Shown here piece after piece: positions 23,122-35,508 of a stretch of 64,000 nucleotides of DNA. The DNA is from Halictus rubicundus (lineage: Eukaryota; Arthropoda; Insecta; Hymenoptera; Halictidae): positions 2,232,001-2,296,000 of the forward strand of contig NC_135157.1 in NCBI RefSeq assembly GCF_050948215.1, read 5' to 3'. Every line of letters starts with the position of its first letter. Within the stretch, counting starts at the first letter, position 1. The notes under the pieces are model-generated. The model was not told where the DNA came from. It did not search any database and saw only the letters and a program-made list of their open reading frames with translations. Both the position numbers and the translations under genes were made by a program.

Positions 23122-24239
23122 TATAGAGGAAATACAAATTCATAGTCAGAGTCATAAGTGTTCCATTTAAATTCCAATATTTTCGCAGTGAGTCTAAATT
23201 ATTAGCTATTGGCATATTCAGCACGCTAAGAGGATTATCAAGTAAATATAACAAAATTCTAGTGTATATTCCATATCCGAAAAAGATGAAAGTAACGGGG
23301 ATTAAAAATCTTCAACAGGTTCGACAACAAGTTCCAAAACGAGAGCGTCAGTCCATATTCAGACCATCTCTAGTACCAATCGCGAAACGTTAAGCAACTC
23401 GACGCGACGGGGAACAGGGGACACGCGCCATTTGGAAAATCTTTGTATTTCAAGGGCGTCTCGAGTATTTGTCAAAGCTGAACGGTTTCGAGACGACGCT
23501 TGTCACGGAATTCGATTAATCCAAAACCCATGATAATTGCAACAGCCGCTCCGGTAGACTCCCCGGCAGTGGAATCTGTTCGATGAGCCATTAAGAGGCG
23601 AGTCGAGCATCGATTTCAGAGGAAGATACTGTTCTTCCTTCCAATTCCGACGTTTCCGTAATTGCCAGTTCCTGTCGGTGAATCTTGCCGAGCGACGCGG
23701 TGGGTTGGGGAAGGTGGCTGGAGGTGGCTGAAGGAACCCAGGGGTTTGGGGGATCGAGAGATCAGCCGCGTGAGAAACGAAAAGAAGAGAGCCCGTCGTC
23801 GAGGGAGAAGGAGACGGGACTAATCCCCTAAGATGATCCGGCGCGAAAACAAATTAAAGATGATAATGCTCGGATAATGGGTTTTTGAGCATCGGGCCTG
23901 CTTCTGACTTCTCGTCGAACAGGCAATTTCGGTTTTCGTGGTTGCGATTCGGCGTCATCGCTCACCCCTCCCCTGACCTACAACAGACACATCGGGGAAG
24001 AAGACGCGGCGCGGCGAAGACGAGCTTTTAGAAAAAAAGGGAGAGAGAGACGGGAAAACGTGGAAACGAAATTACCGAGGGACGATAAAGAGCGGGGCAA
24101 GGCAGACGACGCACCCTGCCGCTTCGCCGGAGACAAATATTATTGAGACGAGATTAATCGCTCGAGACGAATCCGCGCCGGTTCTTGGCGTACCAATTCG
24201 CCTGTTGGTGCCCATTCTCTTCAACCTGTTCTCGAGACT
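23122..24239. other. Gene-free stretch, GC-rich from about 23320
   Basis: GC- and purine-rich DNA. Positions 24072-24239 stay open in the same minus frame as the candidate exon that follows, separated from it by one TAG. No domain was recognised. Confidence 0.4.
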
Positions 24240-24523
24240 CCTCGTGTCGGACACCTAACGCACCACCATTTCCAATTTTGCGAGCCTGCCTCGACGTTGG
24301 TCTCTTAACACGTTGTCTATCTGCTGTTTCGTCATTTTGATATGATCCATGGCTAAGGATTTTTTAATAGACCCTTCAACAGCCACAATCGTCAACCAAT
24401 AACTCTCCTTCAGCAGTGCAATCCAATCATTTCGTTTGGGATTTAGAGTGACATAAAAAGTCGTTAATTGAAAATAATAAATTGTCAACAGACCTCCGGT
24501 AGATAAAGGAATTGCATACCTTT
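24240..24523 (-). CDS. Candidate exon or gene fragment, product unknown
   Basis: On the minus strand a pyrimidine-rich tract (CTTTTTTCTTTTTTACTAAAG) ends at 24524 and is followed by an open frame of about 85 codons. The frame reads GGLLTIYYFQLTTFYVTL, later KESYWLTIVAVEGSIKK and KMTKQQIDNVLRDQ. Hydrophobic residues, then a basic, helix-like tail give a natural amino-acid composition, unlike the arginine-rich chance frames elsewhere. The frame stops at TAG near 24252, and GT dinucleotides just before it could be donor sites. Beyond the TAG the same frame stays open to 24072. I do not recognise the protein. It may be an exon, a decayed gene, or chance. Confidence 0.3.
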
Positions 24524-24524
24524 A

Positions 24525-25311
24525 GTAAAAAAGAAAAAAGATTGTTGGTACAGCTGATTGGTTGGACAGCTATTGGGAACGATAACGTGACTCATGGTAC
24601 TACAAAATGTTAAAAAATTGATCAATGATGATGGGAAAAAATTTACTGTCTGAGGGTTAAAACACGTTGAAAATCGTCGACCCTACCGGCGCGGCGACTG
24701 GCCAACAACGCCTAATTTCTGTTAACGTTAGCGAACAAAAGACAATCGGGTCTGTCTATATTACGAGGGATAATGTATGCAAGGCGACGCTCATTCGTAC
24801 AGGAGAGAATAGGCTCGGGAGCAGGTCGCACAATACACTCTCGACGGCTTTATTTCGATTCTTCGGTTTCTGGTTTCGCAGAAGATAGCATTCTCGAGGG
24901 GTGCATCGAGAATGCGGCCAAGGGGTTGGATGATCGGACTAAGATTCCCCTGCGGCCCGACACCTATTCAGACGCGAAGGGAGCACAGCAGAGCCGGTGG
25001 CAGTTGCTGCCAAAAATATCCCAACTATTCGGGCCCATTAGCGACGAGCTACCGAAATTCCGATATGATCCTCCGTTCTGTACAGACTCGGGACAATCAC
25101 TGTGTAGTTCTTCGCCCGAAGTTCCTCGACGCCAGACAACACTCTCCCACGGTCTGACAAAATCCGGGGGCGAGGCTATAGATCCACGCTCTTCCGGAAT
25201 CGTTAACGTTATCGTGATCTACGGAGCACTGAAACAGGCGATTTCCCGTTACTTTGTTAAAATAACAACAGTGCATTTATTCAGAATTTTTGCGAATTTC
25301 GTCATAACGTA
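24525..25311. other. Gene-free stretch, GC-rich in the middle
   Basis: A 191-codon plus-strand frame (24773-25348) is open here, but it runs into the transposon end that follows and has no domain, so I treat it as chance. Confidence 0.4.
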
Positions 25312-25560
25312 CAGGGTGTTAAAAATTGAGTCCTTGCAATTTTTTTGATATTTCGTATAGTCTGTACAAAAAAAAAATGTTTCGAACAAAAGTTAAGCAG
25401 TATTCAATAGTATTCAATAAAGGTCACTTTGACTTTTTTAAATGGCACTATGTGTATCTGGCTGCATAGTTTTGTAGATGATTACAAGACGAGTTCATTG
25501 ACCTACTATACTATGACATTGAATTGACCTTGAACTGAAGAAATAGGTATTAAGTAGCGA
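25312..25560. mobile_element. One-ended remnant of a Tc1/mariner-superfamily element
   Basis: Starts CAGGGTGTTAAAAATTGAG after a TA and then shows the arm layout seen in the three related elements at 36792, 38746 and 47536: a run of A, then AAGGTCACTTTGAC, then TTGACCTTGAACTGAAG. No transposase and no right end were found. Confidence 0.45.
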
Positions 25561-25649
25561 CTCCTCTTATGTGACGAAGCTTTATCATTTCTTTTATTTA
25601 TTCAACGAAATTTGAATCTTTCTTTAAGAAATTGATATTGTTAATGTAA

Positions 25650-25900
25650 AATCGATATAAATTGTTAATCTCCTCGGGCTCGCAATATCCGACCGGGTTC
25701 CACCTAGATCCTGAGAGCGACTTCTTGCCAAAGCTGTTCTAACCGCGGGCTTGTAATACAGTCCTCTGTTCTCGACTGTCAAATATTTATTCATAAATAA
25801 ACACCGCTTGCATAGATACGCTTACATCCGTCATTGTTTTATACCATCTAAACCGTCAACATGCTAACATTTGTAAGTTTTCAAACAATCGGTCCTATGT
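25650..25900. mobile_element. Possible LTR fragment
   Basis: A GC-richer block is followed by ATTCATAAATAAACACCGC near 25788, which resembles a polyadenylation signal and R/U5 boundary of an LTR. No partner LTR, target duplication or retroviral-type gene is visible, so this is only a suggestion. Confidence 0.2.
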
Positions 25901-27490
25901 TAATACATTCATCGCGGGCTATTTTTGACGATTTCAGATAGGATTTCAGGAAGGATTTTGAAAATCAATTACTAGAACATTATGAATTTTCATTTGATCT
26001 TTTTTACTTTCTTGCCGTGACAAAAAGACTATTTATTTTATGTAAATAAAGATATGCATTTAAGAGGGCAGGAATTGGTCGTCGTTACCGGAGGGTTAAA
26101 AATTCCATTAGTCAGAACAATTTTGTTTCATCGGAACAAATGGCGAGAGAATCGAAAAGAGTCAATTAATTCTTTCGAATTCAATCCAGGATCGAAAAGC
26201 AGGAAAATACAGTTTTGTCCAGTTAAATCCTATCTCTCTGCTATGAGTCTGGTCGGAAACATTATCGCAAAATCTCGTTAAAAGCTCAAGTTTCAACCAG
26301 CACACGACCAATGCGCCTCGCACGCGATCTAGAATCGCACCGAGTATAACCGCAAACTGTAAACAAAATTTCCTGAGGCAACTCCGAATCTTTACAAACT
26401 CATCGAATTTCCGCTGATTGTTCGAACGTTCTGTCGGCCGGTTCCGCGGTCGAAGGACTGGCCGGATGGACTAATTAGCACGGGACTCTGAGACAGCTAC
26501 GCAGGAGCCAAGCAGAACGAGAGAAAGAGAGAGGAAAAGAGAGAGAGAGAGAGAGAAGGAGAGAGCAATTTCCATCATCTTGGTCTCGTATCCGCAGCGG
26601 TGAAATTCAATCTGAGCAGGAAGGCTGCCGGAAAATAATTAGCACGGCGAGCACGTCCCTTTAAGGTTCCTGATCCAGGGGGATCGTGGACGTAATCCCC
26701 CAAATATGAATATAATTTGCTGGCAAAGAGGGAGATACCGGTCGGACAGGATACGCGGAGGAAGCCGTCAGCGCAGCCAGCCCGTGGATCAACTGGCGGC
26801 GTAATTATGTTTCGTTCGCTGACAACCTGCCACCGATAATGAATATCAAAAGGCTGGACCGGGCTCGGCTCGGCTCCCCCCCCCCCCACAATTTTCCCCT
26901 CCCTCGACCGCTGCTGTCGGGAAAATTCGCAGTAGATCTTTTCGGCGGCCGCGACGGAAAGTAAAATATATTTTTGCCCCTGTGTGATGGATGTAAATCG
27001 ACGCGCGGTTCGTCGGCAGAACGTTTTAATGCGTCACGCGTAGCCACTCGACGCGTCAATGCGTCCAGCCACCGCGGCGCGGAATTTTCTCCGCCAGACT
27101 TCATTGTCTAAATCGTTGCGCGGGTGTTGTCGTCTTAATTGCGCCCGGCAAACGTTCGCGTTCGCGTTCCCGTTTCTCGTTCTCATACGTGTAGTCCGTT
27201 GATCGTTAATTATTCGACTCGGCGTTACGGTTACATCCGCCGGTCTCGGCGAAACTCTTTTGTCCGGCCTATGTGTATTGTTTCAATTCTCGCTCGTTAA
27301 CCGTGCCCGCGTTTACAATGACGATTTCGAGGCTACACCGCGAAGCTAGCGATATTTGTTGCCACCCATGGCACCCGTGGGTTGCGGTATTGGCATCTCA
27401 GATCTGCCCGAACGTGATCACATGGATTTAAATTGATATTTTCCGTCTCTTTTCAAACCAATGGTTTCAACCATGACTCTGCCAGAAACT
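25901..27490. other. Gene-free stretch with GC-rich blocks and microsatellite
   Basis: Contains a GA-rich microsatellite at 26519-26566 and a run of 12 C at 26876-26887. The GC-rich block at about 26600-27350 has open frames on the minus strand (26575-26889, 26805-27104) with no domain. No gene is supported. Confidence 0.4.
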
Positions 27491-27711
27491 TTGACCTCTT
27501 GCATTATTATTCATTTTGTGTTTATAATGATTAGAAATTTTTCATCGTTCAAAATTTCATAGAAAATAAAGATAGTTTACATTTATTGTATGCCTATGAT
27601 TTCTCCAAAGGATATATATCAAAATATACCACAAAATAGAATTTTATTTCGGTTTAAAGGTTTAAAGGTTCATCACGAGTCTGACTCGATATTGTAGGGC
27701 AACGGGGTTAA
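27491..27711. mobile_element. TTAA MITE (CCCCTTGCA family), 221 bp
   Basis: Left end TTGACCTCTTGCATTATT, right end GGCAACGGGGTTAA. The interior matches the copy at 42133-42361 almost throughout, for example TTTCTCCAAAGGATATATAT and GTCTGACTCGATATTGTAGG. That family member has intact TTAA on both sides. Confidence 0.7.
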
Positions 27712-27869
27712 GATTGCCAACATCCACCACTCACTTTTCCCTCAACTGCAGAGTGAAATTTTCCAAATTCTGCATGCTCAACGTTCGACTATCTCTGATC
27801 CACTGTCTATTTCACTGCCGAACTGCACGATTGTCAATGTGTCTTAGGTTAAGTTCCGTTAACCTTTTA

Positions 27870-28052
27870 TATACTACGAATTTTATGCATTTGTGACAAA
27901 AGTGAGTAGATCAAATGCAAAACAACGAAAACATTTTAAGAATTTAAAAATACTATTGTACTTTGTATACATATATACTACTATTGTATTTTGTGGTTCA
28001 TGTATCTTGTAGTTAATGCGGAAAATAACTTTGCATAAAGATCCGCGGTTTA
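27870..28052. mobile_element. Decayed hAT-type MITE (TAGACTGCGG family)
   Basis: The right end TTTGCATAAAGATCCGCGG matches the family. The left end is mutated to TATACTACGAATTTTATGCA. The internal GTGACAAAAGTGAG resembles ATGACAAAAATAGG at the same place in 34796-34996. No target duplication is left. Confidence 0.5.
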
Positions 28053-28424
28053 TTGATTACAAATAATAACTGTAAGTGATAAAAAATGTTATTGTTATAG
28101 GTAACCATTACAACCTTAGGAAATACTGAAGTGATGAAGACCTAGTTTAAGTAGTGGTAAATATTTGTGCAATTTTTTACCAATATTGAAACTATCAGAG
28201 CCAGTACAATGCACAAACATGGTCCTCGAATAATTCGATAATTTTACAGAATTATATATAGCATATATCACACAATTTATTTTTAAACCAAATAACCTAA
28301 AAAAAGATTGAGTATATAAAAGTTTATTTCTGATTGTTTGCTTACGAGAGAACGCCATCTTTCGCAGCGTAAATTTTACGTTTTGCTAGCATACAGCCAG
28401 CACACATTGTTTAAAACATTGTGA
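28053..28424. other. AT-rich gene-free stretch
   Basis: No supported feature. An 80-codon minus-strand frame (28116-28358) has no recognisable motif. Confidence 0.5.
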
Positions 28425-28548
28425 GACGGCTCGATCGCAATGGGACAAATGAGGAATCGTTCGTGCTCGATCGTATTTCAAACTGAATTGACCAATCTGC
28501 GTGTGCGATCGAACGATCCCTCATTTGTCTGAATGCGATCGATTCGTC
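28425..28548. repeat. Inverted repeat able to form a long hairpin
   Basis: The left arm (GATCGCAATGGGACAAATGA then GGAATCGTTCG) and the right arm (CGAACGATCCCTCATTTGTC then TGAATGCGATCGAT) pair over about 39 bases with about seven mismatches, leaving a loop of some 45 bases. There is no clear target duplication. It could be a small fold-back element or a structured RNA precursor; neither is shown. Confidence 0.55.
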
Positions 28549-29172
28549 TAGTCGAATACGGTGTCGCAAGAACGGTTCAGACGCATTAAAAGCGCATTGG
28601 AACGAGTGAGGTGATCAGTATGCGTAGCATACGATCGAAAATCGCATCGAGTATAACCATACCCAAGAGTCTTTTTACATTCCGATTGACAAATGAATAT
28701 TCGCCGATTGCCGGCAGGTATAATGCTCGTTTTCTACTTCGCCGTTATTCTTTTTGCCTTGTCATTTCGACGCCGCTCGATTATACCCGTAAATCGAGCT
28801 TAGTGGAAAACAAGTGGCATTATATCGACCGGGAAGCTGTAAAAATTTATTTAGATGGCAAAAATTGAATAATGTGTATAGGCTGTTGGGTTACGTCCTA
28901 ATTGACTGTCGCAATGCGACAAAGTCGTTGTCGTCGATCCGAAGTTGCCAGGTGCCACGCGTTATCTACAAGAACTGTAAAATTATGATAATATAATCTA
29001 GAGAAACTTTAGAAACTATAGAGTTCGCCTTTTTAAGAAGTACACATTTATATCACAAAATATCAGTAAAAAACCTACTACGATATAACAATATTAACAC
29101 TGATATACTTACAATTAACTCATCTCATGTAAGCTAATTTGGCCACTTCATGCCCTTTACAAATAGACAATG
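28549..29172. other. Gene-free stretch
   Basis: Short overlapping frames (28611-28868, 28814-28996) have no domain. The run ATCGCATCGAGTATAACC near 28640 resembles ATCGCACCGAGTATAACC near 26333, hinting at a weak dispersed repeat. Confidence 0.4.
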
Positions 29173-29383
29173 TTAACATTAGAACTACGAAGCACTAAAT
29201 GGGACTGATGTAAATTATTTTGACGCAATGACAAATTTAGACATATTCAGATTTTGAATGGTTTTCACTATATGTACGTGCATGAATAAAGTTTATTAGA
29301 AAATATTGTTATAATTTCAATAATTGTCGGTACAAAAAAAAAATCGTAATCGAGCCACTTTAACCCGGTAGTTCTAGTGTTAA
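29173..29383. mobile_element. TTAA MITE (CACTAGAAC family), 211 bp
   Basis: Starts TTAACATTAGAACTACG and ends GGTAGTTCTAGTGTTAA with intact TTAA at both ends. The interior matches 9336-9560 and 22164-22392. Confidence 0.75.
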
Positions 29384-31914
29384 ACATTTTATTTAAAAAG
29401 ACCATACAATGTGCTGTATTTGTTTTTCTCGTTCTGATCCGACAGCAACATTTTTTCCCTGCAACGTTCAATTAGGATATTCGAGTCTCGAGAATGACAA
29501 AAATTAGCTAAAATCACGAGACTTTAATTATCGATTCTTGCGGTATCGATTGGATTGGATATTGTCGGTTAAGAGGGTCAAAAATGACCTTGGGCCGAAG
29601 TCAACCGCCAATAGGCCATTCGACAGCTTCTCGAGAGAAAAAGTTTCATACCAAGTTTCAACCCTCTACCGTTGCCGGAAGGGTAGTTACCGGGAAAATT
29701 GGGTTATCGACTTTCGGTTCATTTTCCTCATTTATTTGCAAGCAAAAGTTCTGGAAAAATTTTTCGCTGGAAATCCTCATTACAAGAAATTAAAACCGTA
29801 AAAAATATAACTACAGTTTTCAGCTTAAAAATTGCGAAACGTTCATTAGTATGTGTTGCCGTGCTTGTAATGAATTTTTGTTTTTGATGAAAAAATGGAC
29901 CTAACACCATTATTCCGAATGTTGCCTGTAACTATTCTATATTCGTTTTTAACCCTCGTTCGTCTCTTCTTTTCCTTATTAAATTTAATGTACCCCATTT
30001 CGTCAAATTGATATTGAAAGATGAATAGTCGAATTTTAAACTGTTTCATACTGATTAATATACTTTCTCCTTTTTCGGTTTTCGATCAGCAGAACGACTG
30101 AAATTATGGTAAAAGTGAACACATGTTTTTCAAAACATACTCTATAAAAAATATATACAGTGTCCCAAAATTTCGGAAAAATTAATGTTACCTTTTTGTG
30201 GGACAGCCTGTGCAACTCGTACAATTTTGATTATTTTTATTTGAAAAAAATAACTTGTATACGCTAGATACTCATAAATACGTGTAGAAAATCCCAATGC
30301 AAAATGTTCAACAGTTCGTCTGAGAAAAATTTGTAAAAATTGAAAAACGTCCTCGAAAACTGGAACAGCCCCTTAATTGGACGTCGATCGCTCGGAGATG
30401 CTTTGATAAATAAGCGGCCGAAATTCCCGTTCTAGAGGCGTGTCGGTTGAATCGAGAAGCTACCCAAAGCCACATTACTCTTCCCCGACTCGAAGTTTTA
30501 ACTCGAACGCGACTTAATCTCACGGATAATTCGAGGCGTTTCAATCTCGACTAGCTGTTCCGCAAGTTCCGAACAGCCACGAATGGTAAGCGAAACGCCG
30601 CGGGCTGTTTCACGGTAGTTCTTGTATCTCTCGTGGAAGCGTGCGAGCCGTCCGCGGCTAATGGCTGTTATTTGGAAAATATCTAGCAGCTCCCTCCAGG
30701 ATCCGCGCTGGAATTTCCGGCGTCTTTCTTCGAAGGCGCTCGAAAGTGGAAGTTGCGGTGTACGGCTCGCGTTTCACGGCTCCCTCTCGAAGTCGAGGCA
30801 ACTCGAAAGTAGGCTAACAATAAGCTGAGCTGCCGGTTCCGAAGTTAGAGAATGAAACGGGGAGGAAAGGACTCTTTGCGATGGAAACGAGGAACGAATG
30901 GCTCTCCCTGTGGTCCGTGCGCCGGACGTCCGAGTGGAAAAGTCGATGGATGGCCGGATTTGAAAAATTGTTCTGACCGCTCGCCGTTCAAGCATTCAAT
31001 TTTAGAGCCCTGCAAACCCCTTTTCCATATGCGCACTCTTCACCGATAATCTCAAATTATTATACATGTGCTTCTCATCAAATATTCCTATTGCACCGCT
31101 TCGTTTATCGTGGACAGTTTGTTTCAATTTTTTGAGACGGTGTCAGACTTGAGGCTCATCGTCGCGCCATGCTTACGAAGATGTGATTATTTTTTTTTAT
31201 ACCATAAACGGATGCCCTGAACCAGTTTAGACAGCTCATGCGTAGACTGCGGCTCTTTATGCAAGATAAATAATTTCTGCATCAATGGCAAGGTATTGCA
31301 ACTGAATAATAATTTGTTTCTTTCTTCAATAATTTTATTACGTTAACAATATTGCGTCGATACTCTCAAGTTCCTTTTATTTCTCTACTGTTCTATGTTT
31401 CACCTATTCGACTTTCTCAGAAATGCAGAAAATTGAAACCATCATCAGGTCTGCACTATGCGTGCCTCGGATATAATTAATTGATTTGCGTTTACGGCAC
31501 CGTCCTAATTGGTAATTGGTGTTTTCTTATTTTTGTTTCAGGTAAGCAGTAAGAGTCGAGACCACTATGGTAACTATGTTAACATTTTGTCCGACTGTGG
31601 TCACCATACGCCAGTCTTAGAGCTAGAATTTAAAAAATGAACTTTTCGATAGGGGCACATTTTAACCCTTTGCGTTACTTCTGCAAATAAGAGAAGACCA
31701 GTACACATCCTTAATTTTTCTCATTATTTATCTAGTTCTCGGAAGGAAATATTCGTACAATTTTAAACAATCTTCGCATGTCAAGCATTAAACCAATAAG
31801 AAAAGGCAGAGAAATCACCCAAGTAACCAAACACTTTTAATTATTCCTAAACTGTTTGTTACATGAGAAAACATTTCAAACAAAAGTTGCATGTTATCGA
31901 CAGGACTTCAGAAT
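29384..31914. other. Gene-free stretch; GC-rich block and small repeats
   Basis: A short palindrome at about 30157-30213 (CAGTGTCCCAAAA against TTTTTGTGGGACAGCCTG) looks like the fused ends of a mariner-type element. A lone hAT-family-like end, TAGACTGCGGCTCTTTATGC, lies near 31245. The GC-rich block at about 30550-31000 has chance frames on both strands. No gene is supported. Confidence 0.4.
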
Positions 31915-31922
31915 GTGATAAT

Positions 31923-32273
31923 TAAACTGCGGATGTGATGCATTTATTACAAAAATTAATAGACTGGACACAAAACAGTAAAAACATTTGAAGAATCTAA
32001 AAATCTTATTGTGTTACTTTTGGCTCATTAAAATGATTTTAAAAAGGAAATGAATGTTTGTTTGGTTAACCCTCCGTAAGCAAGCAAGTTTTATGTTCGC
32101 ACCTAATTTTCTTACTGTTCTAGGCTTTTAGAAAATCTAACTACAATTCTGGAGTACGTATTGAAGTCCATATTCTAATCAGTGTTAATTAGAATTCTAA
32201 TGAGAAAAATAGCTATTAGAAAAGGAAGAAAGAGTTAATTCAGATTTTCTTTTGCATAAAAATCCGCAGTCTA
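31923..32273. mobile_element. hAT-type MITE (TAGACTGCGG family) with a nested TTAA insertion
   Basis: Left end TAAACTGCGGATGTGATGCA, right end TTTGCATAAAAATCCGCAGT then CTA. Flanking 8-mers GTGATAAT and TTAATAAT agree at six positions. Inside, 32066-32238 is bounded by TTAA on both sides (TTAACCCTCC and AGAGTTAA). Removing it leaves about the family's usual 180-200 bp, so it is a later insertion. Confidence 0.6.
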
Positions 32274-32281
32274 TTAATAAT

Positions 32282-33264
32282 TACATTTCTGTTTCATCGA
32301 GATATGGCGGTCGCTTCGAGTTTTCCTCTTTAACCGTTCGACCCAACGGGGTTTTAAAGGTCGAGAAAAAAGCATGCGAGTTCAGAGGCCCGTAAGAATT
32401 TTATGCTGAGGATGTGCGTGAATTTACCAAAACGGCGTCGACTTCGTTGGCAAGTCCCTTGAATGCAGAGTGTCAACAAATTCTTGGAAGACTTCGCGCT
32501 CTTTCAATATTCAGTGGGGGAGGATAACAAGGGCAGGAAGAAGCGTCTCGTTGTCTTGGAGAATTTCGTGCACCGGCCAGGCGTACCGTGGTAGCGATTC
32601 CGCATGGGAATCGTTGTTTGTATACCCCGCGAACAGGAATCTCGTTTCCCCGTTGCAAGATGTCGCCACGATTTTCTCGTTTCTCCGGATCATTTACTAT
32701 TCGCGTGCGGACAGGGTCCCCCGCGGAAACACCTTTAATAACTGCATTTATATTCGCGCCGCGTTTGAATCGACCCTGCCGGCTGCTCCACTTCGTCGAA
32801 AAGCCGCGAGCAGTCTTCCGAGGATGCCCTACTCACGTACCCGAAACACTGGCATCGGCCGTGCATCGAAACAATATGTAAAATAATGAGGGTTCTCGAA
32901 CAAACCTCGATACCTTATTCCCTGCAATAGGAGCGGAATTTATTGAGACAGTCTACTTGCCGCGGGAAATATACTCGAGCTACACGAGTCGATTCTGAAA
33001 CATGTGACAGATAGTTCGTAGGAAAATATTCCACACGTACTCCTTTTTATCGACCATCGTTTACATTGAAGGAGTTTATACACATCTGGAGATAAAAACA
33101 CGTTCGTTTAGTACAGGTACTTATTTGTTTCTTTTTTCTTTTTATTAAAAGCTTTTGTAAGTTTATATTTCATTGAAATCTTACTATTATATCGTATTGT
33201 CGCATAAAATGGTATTCAACATTTTTTATATTAGGTTAGGATGCGAATGTTGTAAATTTTGTCA
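32282..33264. other. Gene-free stretch
   Basis: A GC-richer block at 32330-32900 has overlapping open frames on both strands (138 codons plus, 60 minus) without a domain. The remainder is AT-rich. Confidence 0.4.
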
Positions 33265-33345
33265 TTATTGAGCTATGTCCACACTGAAATAATATCCAGA
33301 AACTTTTTTGTTGCCCTCTTCTTTTATTCGGTAAAACTTACGTTT
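33265..33345. repeat. Partial copy of the 63.3-kb hairpin repeat
   Basis: GAGCTATGTCCACACTGAA followed by TTTTTTGTTGCCCTCTTC matches the left arm of the hairpin element at 63293-63422. The right arm is missing. Confidence 0.45.
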
Positions 33346-33753
33346 AAGAATCACTATAATTGCAATTAATCCAACATGATGCAACGAGCTTTATGTGGTT
33401 TAAAGTAATAAATAAAGAATAGTAATGGTGCAACGACATTCTTGAATTCTTCACTATTCAAATCTACAATATAATCTTTGAGTGTACAAATTAATTCGCG
33501 GCTCTCAAAATTAATCAATTTTAACATTATTTTCTCAATCATATGGAATATGCTATGAATAGCATAGGAAGTGATGGAGATTATTTTGTAGACTCTACTG
33601 TTTTTTGGTTGTTTGTAAACAATCAACAGACTCGTGAATTAATTCGTTCCCCTAATAACATATTAATATTATAAAATGTCTTTAGAAAGATTTTTAAAAA
33701 CTTCTTATAAAGAATTAGTAATATTTCTGCGTATCACATCATCGTAAACACAT

Positions 33754-33970
33754 CAACACGTTAACTGCCACATCGTGACACTATTTTTCACCTGGCTCAG
33801 ATATTAGGTTTCACCGTAAACTTTAGCTAACGTTATTGTTTATTAGGACTGGAAGATGAAAGGAAGAATCACTGCAATTAATTTGACCTTTCCGGTGTAG
33901 GATTCATGTATCAAATTCCTTTGATTTTGTTAGATATTTTGTAGGTTGTAATTTGGTGATCAGCGTGTTA
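33754..33970. mobile_element. Decayed TTAA MITE (CACGTTGACTGCC family)
   Basis: Left end CAACACGTTAACTGCCACAT, right end GATCAGCGTGTTAA with an intact TTAA. It matches the ends of 16849-17091 and 62447-62803. The left TTAA has decayed. Confidence 0.5.
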
Positions 33971-34787
33971 ACGCAGACAAGCGAATAATTTTCATGACTC
34001 CAAAATCTGGCTATACTTCGTCGTGCAGAGGTTCGAGACGCGTACTGAATATATTTCCGTTTCCTCCGCGACTTTTTGCCGGCTGTGAAATTGTCGACCA
34101 CCCTTTCCGCCCGCAAATGTCTCGAACGGTGGCGAGTCACGAACGGATTTACATTTCGGAGTTTCACGAACCTAACAAACGCAGAGAAACCGCGACTCGC
34201 GAGACAACGCGACGACACGTTGACGTATCGTTCGAGAGACACCTCCGAGACGAGAGAATATCTAATTTACATTCGTATCGCCTTGCGAGATAACGGGGGT
34301 AGGACACTGTTAGCTCGCAGCTGTCAACCCCTAATTAGCCGTATCTTTGCTCACCGCACATCCGAGCGATTCCGACATTTTCGTTCTGTTGGCGCCGGTG
34401 TCGTAAGGTGTTTGTGCCCTACCGAGGCGTTAGGTAATCTAACGTCGGACGGGAAGCTGCTCACGTCAGTTTTTCAATGGGGTGAAACATCATTCCATTG
34501 TGCAGATCTCGTACATAGCTCCCTGGTTCTGGATAAATGGTACATCCTGCGCATCGTTATATTACTCTGTATTATTACTTTTATCACTTTGTTAAACAAT
34601 TTTTGTCAAATCTCAGCAACGCGTATGTTATTTGAGAAGGAACTAACGATTACACAGGGTGTCTCAGCTAAATGGGATTACCTAATTATCAGCCTTATTT
34701 CGTTGTTGTATGGAAAAGTTTCTCAGAATAAGAGAAACAGGTTCGAAAGGACTTTTTAATTGACGTTTACGGTGTAAAGTATACACG
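33971..34787. other. Gene-free stretch
   Basis: A 227-codon plus-strand frame (34076-34759) overlaps frames in two other readings. It runs through a mariner-type terminal fragment (ACAGGGTGTCTCAGCTAAA near 34655), has no domain, and is treated as chance. Confidence 0.4.
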
Positions 34788-34795
34788 GTGATAAT

Positions 34796-34996
34796 TAGAC
34801 TGCGGATTTTATGCATTTATGACAAAAATAGGTAACCACAATTTAAAGTAGTGGACATATTAAAAAGATTTAAGGATATCAGCGTCTTCGTTTCAACTTA
34901 ATAAAATAATTAAAAGGAGAAATAAATTTTTATTTCGCTCCTGCGTCTTGCAATCGATGCAAACTTTTTTTATTTTGCATAAAGATCCGCAGTCTA
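34796..34996. mobile_element. hAT-type MITE (TAGACTGCGG family) with perfect 8-bp duplication
   Basis: Best-preserved member. It starts TAGACTGCGGATTTTATGCA and ends TTTGCATAAAGATCCGCAGT then CTA. Both flanks read GTGATAAT (34788-34795 and 34997-35004), a perfect 8-bp target duplication. Length is 201 bp, with no coding capacity. Other members are at 4131, 27870, 31923, 36316, 51674 and 59160. The autonomous source is not in this window. Confidence 0.85.
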
Positions 34997-35004
34997 GTGA
35001 TAAT

Positions 35005-35464
35005 GTTACTCTTTCTATGGATCCACTCAAGTCAATTTAGTGTATGCATTAAAATAAGTAGCTTATTTGCAAATCAGGCGCAAAAGTCTAAATATCTCGA
35101 AGAAAGAGGCCATGGCTTACTTCACTTTCTTAATGGCTGGCTCATTTGTTTTTCTTCCAAAACCAACATCTCAGACTAGATAGCACTCATCCTATCATTT
35201 AAGAAAATTCCGTGCAAATGATAAAGGGCTTTTCACGGCACTGTGCGGTGTTTCCTTTCACGGCATCGCGAATCATTCGCAGGCTTATAGTAAACGCATA
35301 ATGAGTGACCGCGGAGAGGATCCACATTCGTCATGGTGTGCAGGTTACGGTGAAGAGCTCACCCTCCAGGGTGAGGGATGATCATTTCGTAGAGCCGATA
35401 CATGAGAGCGTCTTTAAATTGCTGGAAGATATCAGGAGCGACACGCGTGCAGAGCCAACGGGCC

Positions 35465-35508
<44 letters not shown>

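Noticed and set aside
24773..25348. 191-codon open frame
   Set aside because: It runs into the CAGGGTG transposon remnant at 25312 and has no domain.
34076..34759. 227-codon open frame with a hydrophobic stretch
   Set aside because: It reads through a mariner-type terminal fragment near 34655 and changes composition midway; no domain.
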